In this document: one piece after another, positions 51,916-62,723 of the stretch
Position numbering within the stretch: the first letter of the stretch is position 1
Layout of the letters: the number at the start of each line of letters is the position of its first letter
Source of the DNA: Campylorhamphus procurvoides
Taxonomy: Eukaryota > Chordata > Aves > Passeriformes > Dendrocolaptidae
Direction of reading: 5' to 3'
NCBI GenBank assembly: GCA_013396655.1
Contig: WBMV01007711.1
Span: forward strand, 158,362-222,361
Length of the DNA stretch: 64,000 bases
Program-made: the position numbers and the translations under genes
The notes under the pieces: generated by a model
What the model was told of the DNA's origin: nothing
The model's input: only the letters and a program-made list of their open reading frames with translations
Database searches by the model: none

Positions 51916-53435
51916 ATCAGCCCAGAAGGGCTCAACCACACCTCAGAATTAAAACCCTCTGTCTCATCCCATCAGCACCCTCAGGGATCTGGTTCCACAG
52001 GCAAATCCTCACCCACAATAAGCAGGATCAGCTCCATGACCACCGAGCTGCTGCAGAACCCAGACAGTGCCGAGTTTCCATGGCAATTTTAGCACATGCA
52101 GTTTATCCCACACCTCCTACAAACAGCCCAGGGCTCCCATGATAGTCCAGGTTGTTTTCCTGCTCCTGGTTTTCTGTGGGATAAAGCCAGAGCATCCTTC
52201 CAGCCCATGGCAAAGCCTCCTGGCAGGTTCTGTGCACGCCCTGCAGCACATCATCTGATTTATTATTTATGTCTCCTGAGCACCCTGGGCCTCTTGGGTT
52301 ACCTGGGAATGACACAGCAACTCCCATCCTTTCCCTTCCTTCTCAGAGTCACATGTAGCCAGGAATGCTCCAGGCAGGGAGCAAGGACATCCCCACAGTT
52401 CCAATTCCACCCATGAGCACTCAGCCAAGGCAACAGCCCCAAAAAAGCAGAGTTTATCACCTCTTCTCACCCTGATCCCTCTGGAGTGGGCTCTGATCCA
52501 GTTTGCCATGTCCTCCTCGGGGCATGAGCTCCTTCCAAGGTCTCTGGGGGAATTTCAGCACCTCCTGCTCACCCTCAGGACCTCAGAGAAGCTGCATTTG
52601 GTCGCCAGTCTCTCATTTATCAATATCTGTCCTTTACCAACCAGAAACCAAACACAGATCTGGTTATTTTTGATCCTGCCCTCTGGGTATTCAATAGCCC
52701 CTGAGTGTGCCCTGCAGACACATCCACCTGCAGAAAGGACATGTGATGGACCCATTTTCTCTGGGCTTTTCACCCCAGCTCATCCCAAAGTACACTGTGT
52801 GGAATGGAGAAATTTTGTAATGGAAAGGTCTGAATGCTGCATTTTTTCCATTTAATAAAAATAATAATAATAAATAAATAAAAAGCTTGTAAAATGACTT
52901 CTGTGGGTTAGGGCAGAGCAGAAACTGTCCCAACATCTCCGGATGAAGAGCTGTGAAGCAGAAACATCATTCCTGCCTCAGGGAAGGGGTATGTGTCAGA
53001 GGAGGGGTTTGTGCTGAGCATCCTCTGGAGAAGGGCAGTGAGGATCCAGTGCTCCCTCTGCTGCCACAGGGATGCACCCGGGCTCGCAGAAGGGCTGGAG
53101 GGAACAACCTCAGCCTGACAGAAAATCGACAGGGCCAAAATAAACATTTTTTTCATGCCTGAACGTAATTGATTTAATTTCTCACCCCTCCCTCCCAGAG
53201 ACTGCAAAGAAGCATTGCTGGTGTGAGCCTGGCTAAGCACACTTGATGGGAGAGCCCTTCCTGAGCCAACATCCCCAGCTCCTCCCCGGCATTCCAGCAG
53301 GATCCCAAGCCCTCCTGGAGAAGCAGCTCCCCCTGAACACTTCCCATAGCTCAGTTGTGCCACGCCACCCATTCCCCACCAGTACCACCCCCAGTGCCAC
53401 CACAGGGATGCATCCAGCCCTTGTCCCAGCTCCTC

Positions 53436-53441
53436 AATAAA
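53436..53441 (+). terminator. Candidate polyadenylation signal, plus strand
   Basis: AATAAA is followed about 20 bases later by a GT-rich stretch (GTGGGATGGATGTGTGTGGG at 53457-53476). This is the classical arrangement of a vertebrate polyadenylation site. No coding gene ends here, so it could belong to a non-coding transcript or be chance. Confidence 0.35.
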
Positions 53442-55610
53442 CTCCCTTTCTAACCGTGGGATGGATGTGTGTGGGTGTTTCTACGTGCATACCAAGTCAA
53501 AATACCAAGTACTTAAATAAAAAAATTATGTTTTAAGGGCTGAAGCTAAAAGAATTCCCCCTCCAGCTCTTTGTGACACAGATGTGCCCCCAATGTATTT
53601 GCAAATACAGCTTGTGTGGAGGTGCAGCCTCAGCTGTGTCTTTGGTGGCCACAGGGTACCCTCTAGTGGGAGACATCACCAATGGAAGGGAAAACCTGTA
53701 GAAATCAATCTTGAGGGATGATTTAACTGGGAATAGCTCAGCATTTACAAGACAACCACTCCTTGCATTCTGAAAGTCAGGTGCTGCCTCAGCTGGCCTT
53801 GAAATCTCAGATCACATCACATACATCACAAAGACATCTTCAACTTGACATTTCTCAAATGAGAGTTTCCTGAGACTAAATACTCTTTAATACTTTTTTT
53901 CAATGAGATTATCTGTGGTGCATTTTTCTGTTTCACAGAAGAAAGTTTGAGAGATAAAAGGTGTGGTTTGCCCATGATCATGTGATTGAATTGCTATCAA
54001 AATGACAGCTGGTGGCAGATCCTCTGCACCAGCCTGGACCTCCAAGTAAAATTTGAGCATTTGTGACTTGAGGACGCACTGCTTGAGTGTGATAATTAAG
54101 AGGGATGTGCTAATTGATGTCAGTAGAGCCAATATCCTGATGTAAGCCTGCAGCAGGTAAACTGTAGTGGGTTTGGTTTCGTTGGAATTTGTGTCACTGA
54201 CTCCAGACATCCTTTTCTTGTTTGTTTTGTTTCCCTGTTAAATAATGGCAACCTGGATCAGCTGTATCTTATCCTCTCCCTTAAACCTGCACAGATTTTG
54301 CTGGTTGGTGGCTCAAATGGCCCTGCTTAAAATAGGTCATTAGGGTAGGTACCAAGGGAAGAAATATATGGGCAGCAGAATGTGGCCATGCAGAAGAAAG
54401 AACAGGCCTCATTTGTGGTTGAAGGAATTTCAGATTGTCTTTTCTGCCAGCATGCAGGATGTTTTATGGGTGAATAAATAAAAGGAGAGGAGCAAAGGAT
54501 TATCTGGATTTTAGGACGAGATATTTCTATTTATTCTCTTTCTCCCTGACTTCAAAGGCTTTGTCATTCTGGAGAGGCTGTGTCACCTTGGCCACCACAA
54601 GCTTCAGGAAAGGTAACGTACAAAAAGCTGTGCAAAACTTGGTAAATAGATGTGCTGAGCCAGGTCCCTGTGAAAAGGAACAGCTGGCATGGCAACATGG
54701 CATAGGGCAGAAGGGTATTTTTGCGTCTTGTTCTTCTCTGAATTGAAAGAAGTTTTGAGTCTTTTGCCATTTCAGGGTGTTTTCCATTTGCCCTGGGGCT
54801 ACTTCTGGTCTTCACCTACTCCTACAATATTCTCCTCTCCCTGCTCAGCTCTAGTTTATTCTCTCTCCTCCAAAGGAACAACCCTCTTATTTTCCAGGCC
54901 CTTTTGTTGCTTTCTTCTCTATGTTTCTCCAATCCACTGAAGCAGTAGTAGTATTTGCTTAAATATAGAACTTTGCCACCTCAGTAGATGTGAGTTACTG
55001 TAAAATATCACCAAAATTCCCCAACTGTCCCCTTTATTTTCATTAAATAAGAGCAAGAGGATGTCCCTGGGACTTCTTTTGTTGCTGTGATGGCACTTCT
55101 GGGTGAATTTATTTTAAACTGTACAATCAGCAGCTATCTGGAGTTCCTTCTGAAATCCCCTCAACTATAGTGAGGATGGCAGGTTTGCTAACACATTTTT
55201 CCTGTTAAAAGAGAAAAGTGTGTGCTGGGTGTTAGTTAAACCTGATCTGCTTTAGGAGGAACAGAAAAGGGAAATCTGGCAGTGTGAAATTTAAGTGATC
55301 CAAGCCCTACCTCCTGATGCCAGGAGATAGAAGGAAATGTTGAAATAAAGGCAATGATAGCACTGAAATTCTGTTGAAAAGCCGAGTGGCTTTGATTTGT
55401 TGAGTTGGCAGGGAAAGGGCTGCACTAAATGAAGCCCAGTGGTGGAGAAGTGTCCCCAAGGACAGCTGGATCCAGCTCCAGGCTCCAGCTAGACCTGATC
55501 TCTTGGGGGCAGCAGAAGCTTTCTGTTTTCATAAGAGGCAAAATTAACACATGGCGAGGTTCAAACACCCCCCTGTTCCTTAGGGCAGTTCAGTAGCAGT
55601 GCTTTAAATA

Positions 55611-55782
55611 TTCCCACACATCTGTCTTAGTTAAGAAAGGGTTTCTGGGTTTATTCCCACACATCTGCCTTAGTTAAGAAAGGGTTTCTGGGTTTATTCC
55701 CACACATCTGCCTTAGTTAAGAAAGGGTTTCTGGGTTTATTCCCACACATCTGTCTCAGTTAAGAAAGGGTTTCTGGGTTTT
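55611..55782. repeat. 43-bp tandem repeat, four copies
   Basis: Four head-to-tail 43-bp units begin TTCCCACACATCTGTCTTAG and end GTTTCTGGGTTTA. They differ by only one or two bases, and the last unit diverges at its end. The array lies about 3 kb upstream of the CD200-like start codon. Confidence 0.93.
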
Positions 55783-57049
55783 TGTGGGCTCTTGGCCACT
55801 TCCTGGGTGTCTTCCTCAATTAATTTTGGCAGGGGTTTGAAACTCTCCCAATTTTGATGTCCCCATGAGCAAAGATGGTTTAAAACAGGAGACTTTCTAG
55901 GACCCTGCAATATAAATATTGCAACTGGTATGACCAGCATGTAAACAAGTGTGAAATCAGCTGGGGAAACAGCAGACACTGAATGTCCTCTACTGATTGC
56001 TAAGGATGCTGTTTCTAATTAATCACAGTGGGAAATGGGTGTTTTCTGACAAGCCTGATAAAACTACAGCAGAGACAACTTGCCAGGGGAAGATTCTGTA
56101 GTCTAACAGGAAAAAAGCAGAGATTGCCCTGTATCACTCCTGCTGCCCTTTTTCCTCCCCACCCAAAAGGAAGGCAGAAGCAAAAGACCACTCCCAATGA
56201 TATTAGAGATTATAAAGATGTAACTTTTCCATCACCCAAAAGGTCCTGGCCAAGACCCCTTGAGTATCTTGGGACAATAAACAGGGCAGGAAATCAACTT
56301 GCCTAGAGAGTTTGTATGACAAAATGATCTTTTCAGTATGTTTTTTCATTGATTTTTTTTCCTACAGTCTAACATCAGAAAAAAAAAACAGTGTTCTTTG
56401 TTTATCTGGCATGAGGATCCCGAAAAAACAGGTGTTGTTTATCTGGGATGAGGATTCAGAGAAGAGGCAGAGCCTTGGAATAACACTCAACATTTTGTTG
56501 GTGGTGAGCTGCAGTTCTTATTACTTTTGTGGTAATTACGAATGAAATCATTTGCCAGGTTTAGAAATATTGTTTAGAAATGTTTAAAAATATTTAGAAG
56601 TCATCAGAGTTTAGCAAAACCTTGGTATGTTGCTGTGTGGCTTCCACTGGAGCCTTGGAATAAACAAGTCCAAGAAATTGATTTGGCTTGAAAAAAATCC
56701 CAAATATTTTTTTGGAACACTAAGTTTGAGTCCTGTATATGGCTGGTGAGTGTCAGAGCTCTTGACCATTACTATAGATTACTATCATTCATTTATTATC
56801 ATTATTACATTATTACATTATTGCTGTTGGATTCCAGCTTGAGCACAGAGGTCTTTAATAAAAATCCATTGTTGGTGTGAGTGATGCAACCCTTGAGCTG
56901 AAACTGAAGCCAGGGAAGGATGTGCTTTGAGCAGAGGAGGAATTTCTCTGTTGGACGCTGGAGTGAACCCCCCAATTGCCTTTAAAATTCAGTTTTACAC
57001 TACTGATTCTCGCCAGCAGGGTCATTTCCCATCTGTCCCGCACTAATCC

Positions 57050-57700
57050 CGTGTTGCCTCCTGTGCTTTACTGAGCTCGGGAGTTTCGGCGTTCACCGCG
57101 TTCCTGCTTTAATTTTTGTTTTAATTTTTATTTAATTTTTTTCTTCCAAGGCGAATTTGTCACTTGGTTGTTATTCGTGACCCTCGAGGGGAAGGATGAG
57201 AAGGGTGCTCTGCTAGGAGATGTGACCGCATCCCTCTCCATCGGGAACGCTGCGGGTCCCGGCTGGGAAAAGGGACAAACCCAGAGCGCTGTCACCTCTG
57301 GAAGGGGCACAGAACGGGGCTGGAGGATCTGCCCGAGCATCTCTGTCCTTCCATCCCTCCCTGCGGCATCCCCGGTGTGTTTTGGGGAGCGCTAGATGCC
57401 CGTGCGGGAGGGAGGCGCATCCTGGTGGGACGCTGGAGCCACCAAAGCCACCAGAGTGTCCCCTCCCTTCCCCAAACCAGGGGGAGGTTCGGTGCCCGGG
57501 GCGGATCCCGCAGCAGGAGCATCTCCCGTCCCGCAGATGCTGGAGAGGTGCCCGCGTCTCCTTGCCCCAAATTTGGGAGGCAGCAGTTCCCTGCCGGATC
57601 CCAGCCGGGCTCCAGAGGGATAAAGGATCCTTGGAAAAGCGGCAGGAGTTTCACAGAAAGCGGAGGAGGAGAGGTTTGTCCAGGGAAGAACAGGAATAGC
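57050..57700 (+). promoter_or_regulatory. Candidate CpG-enriched promoter of the CD200-like gene
   Basis: GC and CpG content rise here compared with the flanks (words such as GGCGTTCACCGCGTTCC and GATGCCCGTGCGGGAGG). The next gene downstream on the plus strand is the CD200-like gene, whose first coding exon is preceded by a splice acceptor. It therefore needs a noncoding first exon upstream. The exact start and first donor are not determined; GCCTCCAG/GTGTGG near 57,995 is one possible donor. Confidence 0.4.
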
Positions 57701-58832
57701 GAGAGATTGAAAGATTGGCGCTCTGCTTGCCCCACTCCTGAGCGCCTTTTTTAACTCCTTCTCTGTGGGTTTTTTTTGGTTGCTTTTTCGGTTTTGAGTT
57801 TCTGGGATTTTTTTTGGTGGTTTTTTTACGCGTGATCGGGGTTGTGATCTAAAGAGACACTTTTTCCCTTCCTTTCTGCCTCATTTAGCTACACGGTACA
57901 TCCCGGCTTCTCCCCGTGTGCCACCCCCGATGTGCGCGATGCTTCTTTAAGGGCTTTGGAGGGAAATAAAAGGCTGGAGCCGAAAACTGTGCTTGCCTCC
58001 AGGTGTGGAACATCTTTCCCTGCTTTAGAAACACTCAAAAACTCGGTATTTTCTGCTCGCTGTGCCATTGATCTCTGCGTGCTGCTGAATTTCTTGGAGG
58101 TGTGCTCAAATCCCTGGCTGCTCTGTGTTATCTGGTGAACTATTTATTGGGTTTGTTGCTGGTGGGTTTTTGGTTCTGGATTTTAAACGTAAGAACTTGA
58201 TTTCTGTCTGTGCTTGGGGACTGTGGGGTTGTCTCAGGGGTTGTTTTAGCACAGTGGGCTTAAAATTTAAAGGCAGGCTGCTGGTTGTGTGTGTGTGCAT
58301 TGTGGGCACAAGTTTGCTGGGAATTTGTTTTTAAATATATTTGTTTTTGTCCTGTCATTCATTTATTTATTAGTCCTCTTGTTTTAACCTGTCTAACATA
58401 GAAACTGCTCTGCAGTTGATTTTTCTCATCTGTTTTTTGTGAAAACCTTTAGAAGGTTGGGCTTTGCTTACGTGCTTGATCCAGATGCATCAGCTCATTT
58501 TGCAGACATTGCCAAAGAAACCACAGCTGTGAGTGAAGTGTTACAGGTGTTTTGTGTGAAATAATGTTTGTTTGAATGGAGTGTCAGTTTTAGGTAGGTC
58601 CCCAGTTCAACTGTATTGTGGGAATCAACTGAGAGAACAGGAAGCAGGGGCAGTGAGACTCGTCAAATCTTGCTGTGTCACCCCAGAACTACAAGTTTTT
58701 TTTCCTCTCACATAACGAACCTCCTGTTAATCTTTGCTGTTTGAGATGTTCTCACCAGAAGATGCTCATCTGCCATTGAGTCACTCATTTCTCCTTGTCT
58801 TCCTTCAGGAGAAGCAGATTGTCTCTTCCAAA

Positions 58833-61800
58833 ATGACTTTCCAATTTCTGGTTTTGTGTCTGGTGTGTTCTGGGCTTGCAGAGGCAAAAGGTGAGTTGAA
58901 TTTCCTGAAATCTTGAAAGTGGTTGGGGAACTGGTTTCAGATTCCTGATGCTTCAGCAGTCAGAGACAAAGGGAGCTGAAATGCAGGTTGCTGATGCTGT
59001 GAGACACACGGTACCCAGCTGGGGCAGAGACATGGAGAAGGCAGATGTGACATAAAACCTCCAGAGCAGCATTTAGAGGTGGAAGAGAGACAAGCAGCAT
59101 CCCATATCTGTGATGACATTGGGCACTGTTCAGCTGAGCTCACAGCTTCCCCTAGTGGAGCCTCCCCTAAGGAACAAACCTCTGGTTTTGATTTCTCTCC
59201 ATCTTAAATGTCCTGTGAACTCTAAAACGTGGTCCAGAAACTCTTCTTAAGCCATTTCACTGTTTGCTTCTCTGAGAATGGCTTGGTGCATTCCCTTATG
59301 CATTCAATCTTCCTCAGCTCTTAGGAAACAGAAATTGGGTATGTGCTGAGAATGGGAAGATGGGAGGTGATTTAGTAAAGCTGCAGAAGGATGTCTGCAG
59401 GGCTGGGTACAGAAATAAGGCTAAGCCTTTTTTGTTTGAACAGTTTAGAGGAAAGCCTGAGCCTCAGCCAATGTAAATCTATATAATTTCTTTGATTTCT
59501 AGGAGTATGCAGGGCTTTTTGGTGAAGGAATGTGATGGAAGGAGTTGTTGTGTCTGTGGGTAATCCAGGCCTTAGAATCAGCATATTAGACTTTTGGATA
59601 TGTGTGATCCCTGCCCATTTCACCCCCTACTCCATGTTGTTGCAGTGGTTCCCCAAGCTGAACACAGAGAAGTGAGGGTGGGTGACAACGTGACCCTGAG
59701 CTGTGCCCTGACAGAACCCATGGATGTCCTGCAAGTGACGTGGCAAAAGGGCTCTGACAAATCCCACAGCAACATAGCCACGTACAGCAAACCAAAGGGA
59801 TTGAAGATTCACAAGCCCTATCGAGACCGGATGAATTTCACGAGCCTGGAGCTCAACGAGACAAGCATCACTTTTTGGGGCACCAGGATTGAAGATTCAG
59901 GATGTTACACGTGTCTCTTCAATGCTTTTCCCTTGGGCTCCGTCTCAGGACGTACCTGCTTGAGTGTCTTTGGTGAGGTTCTCCCCAGGGATGTTCCCAG
60001 TGGAATAAGAGGTGTCTTCTCACCCACAGCATTTCCCTGGGCAGGTTCAGGAGCTGCAGTGGTGGGAGCATCCCTTGGTGGAAGGTGATGTAGAAACAGA
60101 GGGTTACTGCAGCGGGGGACACTCTGTGGGTCGTACTCAAGACTGTTCTGGTGGCTTTGGCTCTTGCTGGGTACTCCTTGAGTAGCAGCTAAAAAATGGG
60201 GTGGGATCTTTGGAAGCCCCTGAGCAACCCCAGCTGGAAATTGGGCAAACCAACAGTGCCTGTTGCAGTTTCCTCGTGGTGCCCTCTGCAACCCCAGAGC
60301 TGCTGTGCCAAACCCTACCTTGGCAGGGAATCAGCAAGAAATGTTTTAAATGATTTTTATAATTTTAATAATACCTGGATTTGAGATTAGGTGAAGTCTT
60401 TGGGGTATGTAACTTCAGCGTAAGGAGAGGAGTGTTAAATCATGGAGGGACCCCCATGCAGTGAACTCTCCCTGCATTTCTGTGCTCAGGAAGCTTTGGT
60501 GGTTGACAGTGCTTAGGCTGCTGTTGCTGCTGGTGTGCAGGTGCTCCTTGTGGTGATGGATTGTCTCATTTGTGTGTTGGAAGGTCTCAGTGCGTCTGTC
60601 CATTACAACATTTCTGAAGGTCATTTGGTAGCCGTCTGTAATGCTGTTGGCCTCCCCGAGCCCACCATCACCTGGAACAACTTGTTCAATTCTACTCCTA
60701 CACAGGAGGTGGTCAGGGACACCAGTGGGATGGTGTCCATCACCAGTACCCTGGAGATCCTCAACACTCAGAGAGTCAGTGCACAGTCCTTGACCTGCAG
60801 GGTGAACAACACCAATGAGACAAGGGAATTGCACGTGAGAATTAAGGAAGGTAGGTGAACAGCACGAGCACCTTGGTGATGTTCTCCTGGCCTCCATAGC
60901 ATTTTTGGGTAGGAATCTGCTGGGAAGAGGAGGGAGTGAGATGGGTATTTGTCAAGGAAGAAGAAAGGAAGTCCTATTTGCATTTATTGCTGTCTTGGAG
61001 ACAATAACATATTGGAGTCCTGTCCAGGAGGGGAAAATAAAACCAAACCATGGGTTTTAGAGGCACCAGGTGTTTTCCAGCAAGTCACTTGGGTTTTCAC
61101 ACAGGCCTTTGTAATTCTAACAGCCAAAAATAAGTGTAAATGTCACCTGATCTGGCTAGATGAAGTCAAGACTCTGTGGGTTGCTTAATGAATATGAGAA
61201 TGGAAGTTTTGAAGTTCATAACAAGTCATCTTTGAACCAAACTTGGTTCAACTAGCCACATGTTTTGTTGTATTTAACCTGTGTATTTTAATTTCTGGTT
61301 TTGTTAAGGCACTACAGGAATGGTCAGGGAGGAATAGTATTTTCAGGCTTACAGGGGGAGACCAGTTGAAGATGCTTTTGTTTGGTTTATGCAGAGATCT
61401 GAAATATATAAATGTCATATCTGAGTAGTGTTAATTTTTTATTTCTTCTTCCAACGTTCTGTTCTGCTGGAAAGATGTTCACCCTAGTTCTACAGGTAAG
61501 AAATAAACATTAAAAGCTGAATTACCATTCTTAACTCATGCAGGAGCATTGCCTTGGGTGATTTAAAGTTCATGTCTCCAGATGCAGAGCCTTAAAGGGA
61601 AGACCAGTGGTAAATTAGGAAGAGGCAGAGCAGGCTGTAACTCTGGGTTAATTCTGAAATTACTTGCTTGAGAAGTGCTTGCTATGGGAGGAGAAGTAAA
61701 GAGCAAGATGTGACTTCTAGTATCTTCTCTCAAATCAGTCCTTAATTCTGAATCACACTAATCCTTTGAGCACACCAAATCTTTCTTCTGCCTCAAATTC

Positions 61801-62657
61801 AATGTTCTTTTGTTTTGGCCCTTTAAAAAGAAAGAAGCATCTTAGCAGGAAAGGAAACTCTTATTCCTTGCTAGGAGAATGAAGAATCTGCTAGCAGCCT
61901 GTTTTAGCAATTTTATTTTTTAGAAGATGGGCAATTCAAATCAATATTTCAATGTAGCTTTATTAAAAAAAACATAATAGCGTTGATTTGATTCAAATAA
62001 ATTTTTATTCATAATGTTTTGTTGGTGACTATGGAGAGGAGCCTTTGTATTAGCATTTTGATTACTGGCAGCCAATGTCTGACCAGGGAAGAATATTTCT
62101 GCTTAAGTGTTGGGCAGAACTATTTACAGGCCTGTATTTTCTGAAAGTTAATGCAGCTGTTTCAACAGTGATAATTGTTTACAAGGGAAAAGAACAACTT
62201 GAATTTTACACACTAAAAAAGACAATTCTGGATGAACAAAAAACCCTTTTGAAAGTGTGAAGTTGTGCTCATGCCAACCACTATCTGGTGTGGGAATAGC
62301 AGCTTTCCTGGTCATGGTTGGACATGAGAACATCTTCTCTTCACTTTTCCTGTGGATGAGGAGTTTGGGCTTTGGAGATTCAGAGGTTCCCTCTCATTTT
62401 GGAGCAATTGCTGCTTTTCTGTATCTTGGCAATACCTTTCACCACCTCATAGAAGCCATTGTCATTAATCAGACATCCTCTTGGCTCTTTTTGCTTCTTT
62501 TCCCTCTAAGCCAACTTAATTTTGTTGTGTTTTTTGTGTTGTTTTCACAGAAGAACCACCCTCGCTGCATTGGCTGGCGATCATCGTGGTGATTGTGCTT
62601 GGCGTGGTGGTTCTGATTGTGCTGTTCTGGAAGAAGAAAATCTTCAGGAGGTGCTGA
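58833..62657 (+). CDS. CD200 (OX-2)-like two-Ig-domain membrane glycoprotein
   Basis: CD200 proteins are cell-surface ligands that restrain myeloid cells through CD200R (family knowledge). Coding exons: 58833-58890, 59646-59972, 60584-60850, 61475-61495, 62551-62657. All junctions are GT/AG in phase 1, giving 780 nt or 259 residues; human CD200 is about 270. Residues 1-19 form a signal peptide. The V-type Ig domain (about 20-128) has Cys39 and Cys106 with Trp52 and the DSGCYTCLFNAF motif typical of CD200, plus the extra Cys109 and Cys124. The C2-type domain (about 129-217) has Cys147 and Cys200. A short stalk partly encoded by a 21-nt exon, a membrane helix (about 232-250) and the tail WKKKIFRRC follow. 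Seven N-glycosylation sequons are at 34, 83, 90, 137, 164, 203 and 206. The ATG has A at -3 and lies 24 nt after an acceptor (exon from 58809). No signalling motif is seen. Orthology to CD200 itself is uncertain because of location; a paralogue is likely. Confidence 0.9.
61475..61495 (+). other. 21-nt micro-exon of the CD200-like gene
   Basis: A pyrimidine-rich tract ending GCTGGAAAG is followed by 21 nt and a strong donor (CAG/GTAAGA). In frame it adds D-V-H-P-S-S-T to the stalk, and its phase (1 in, 1 out) allows skipping without a frameshift. The upstream AAAG acceptor is weaker than average, so it may be an alternative exon. Confidence 0.65.
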
Positions 62658-62661
62658 AGTG

Positions 62662-62667
62662 GTGAGT
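62662..62667 (+). promoter_or_regulatory. 5' splice donor directly after the CD200-like stop codon
   Basis: AAGTG/GTGAGT is a strong donor match lying four bases after TGA (62655-62657). It suggests that the 3' UTR continues in a further exon outside the visible set, or that an upstream GT (62651) is sometimes used to change the tail. Confidence 0.45.
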
Positions 62668-62717
62668 GCCTGATGTGTGGAAAAACCAGGGGTTTGGACT
62701 GGTCATGTGCAGAGAGG

Positions 62718-62723
62718 AATAAA
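62718..62723 (+). terminator. Candidate polyadenylation signal for the CD200-like gene
   Basis: AATAAA occurs about 60 bp after the stop codon. If the donor at 62662 is not used, the transcript could end here with a very short 3' UTR. A second AATAAA occurs near 63238. Neither has an outstanding GT-rich element. Confidence 0.3.

Larger units (their letters stand above)
48720..57000. other. Intergenic region between PGM2L1 and the CD200-like gene
   Basis: I see no supported coding gene. The stretch contains the 18-bp satellite, two long inverse CR1 copies, an (AAT)n/(AAAT)n tract at about 52853-52884, a 43-bp tandem repeat at 55611-55782 and a well-formed plus-strand polyadenylation signal at 53436. 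The sequence between about 53,500 and 55,600 and between 55,800 and 57,000 is AT-rich and free of recognisable repeats. Confidence 0.55.
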
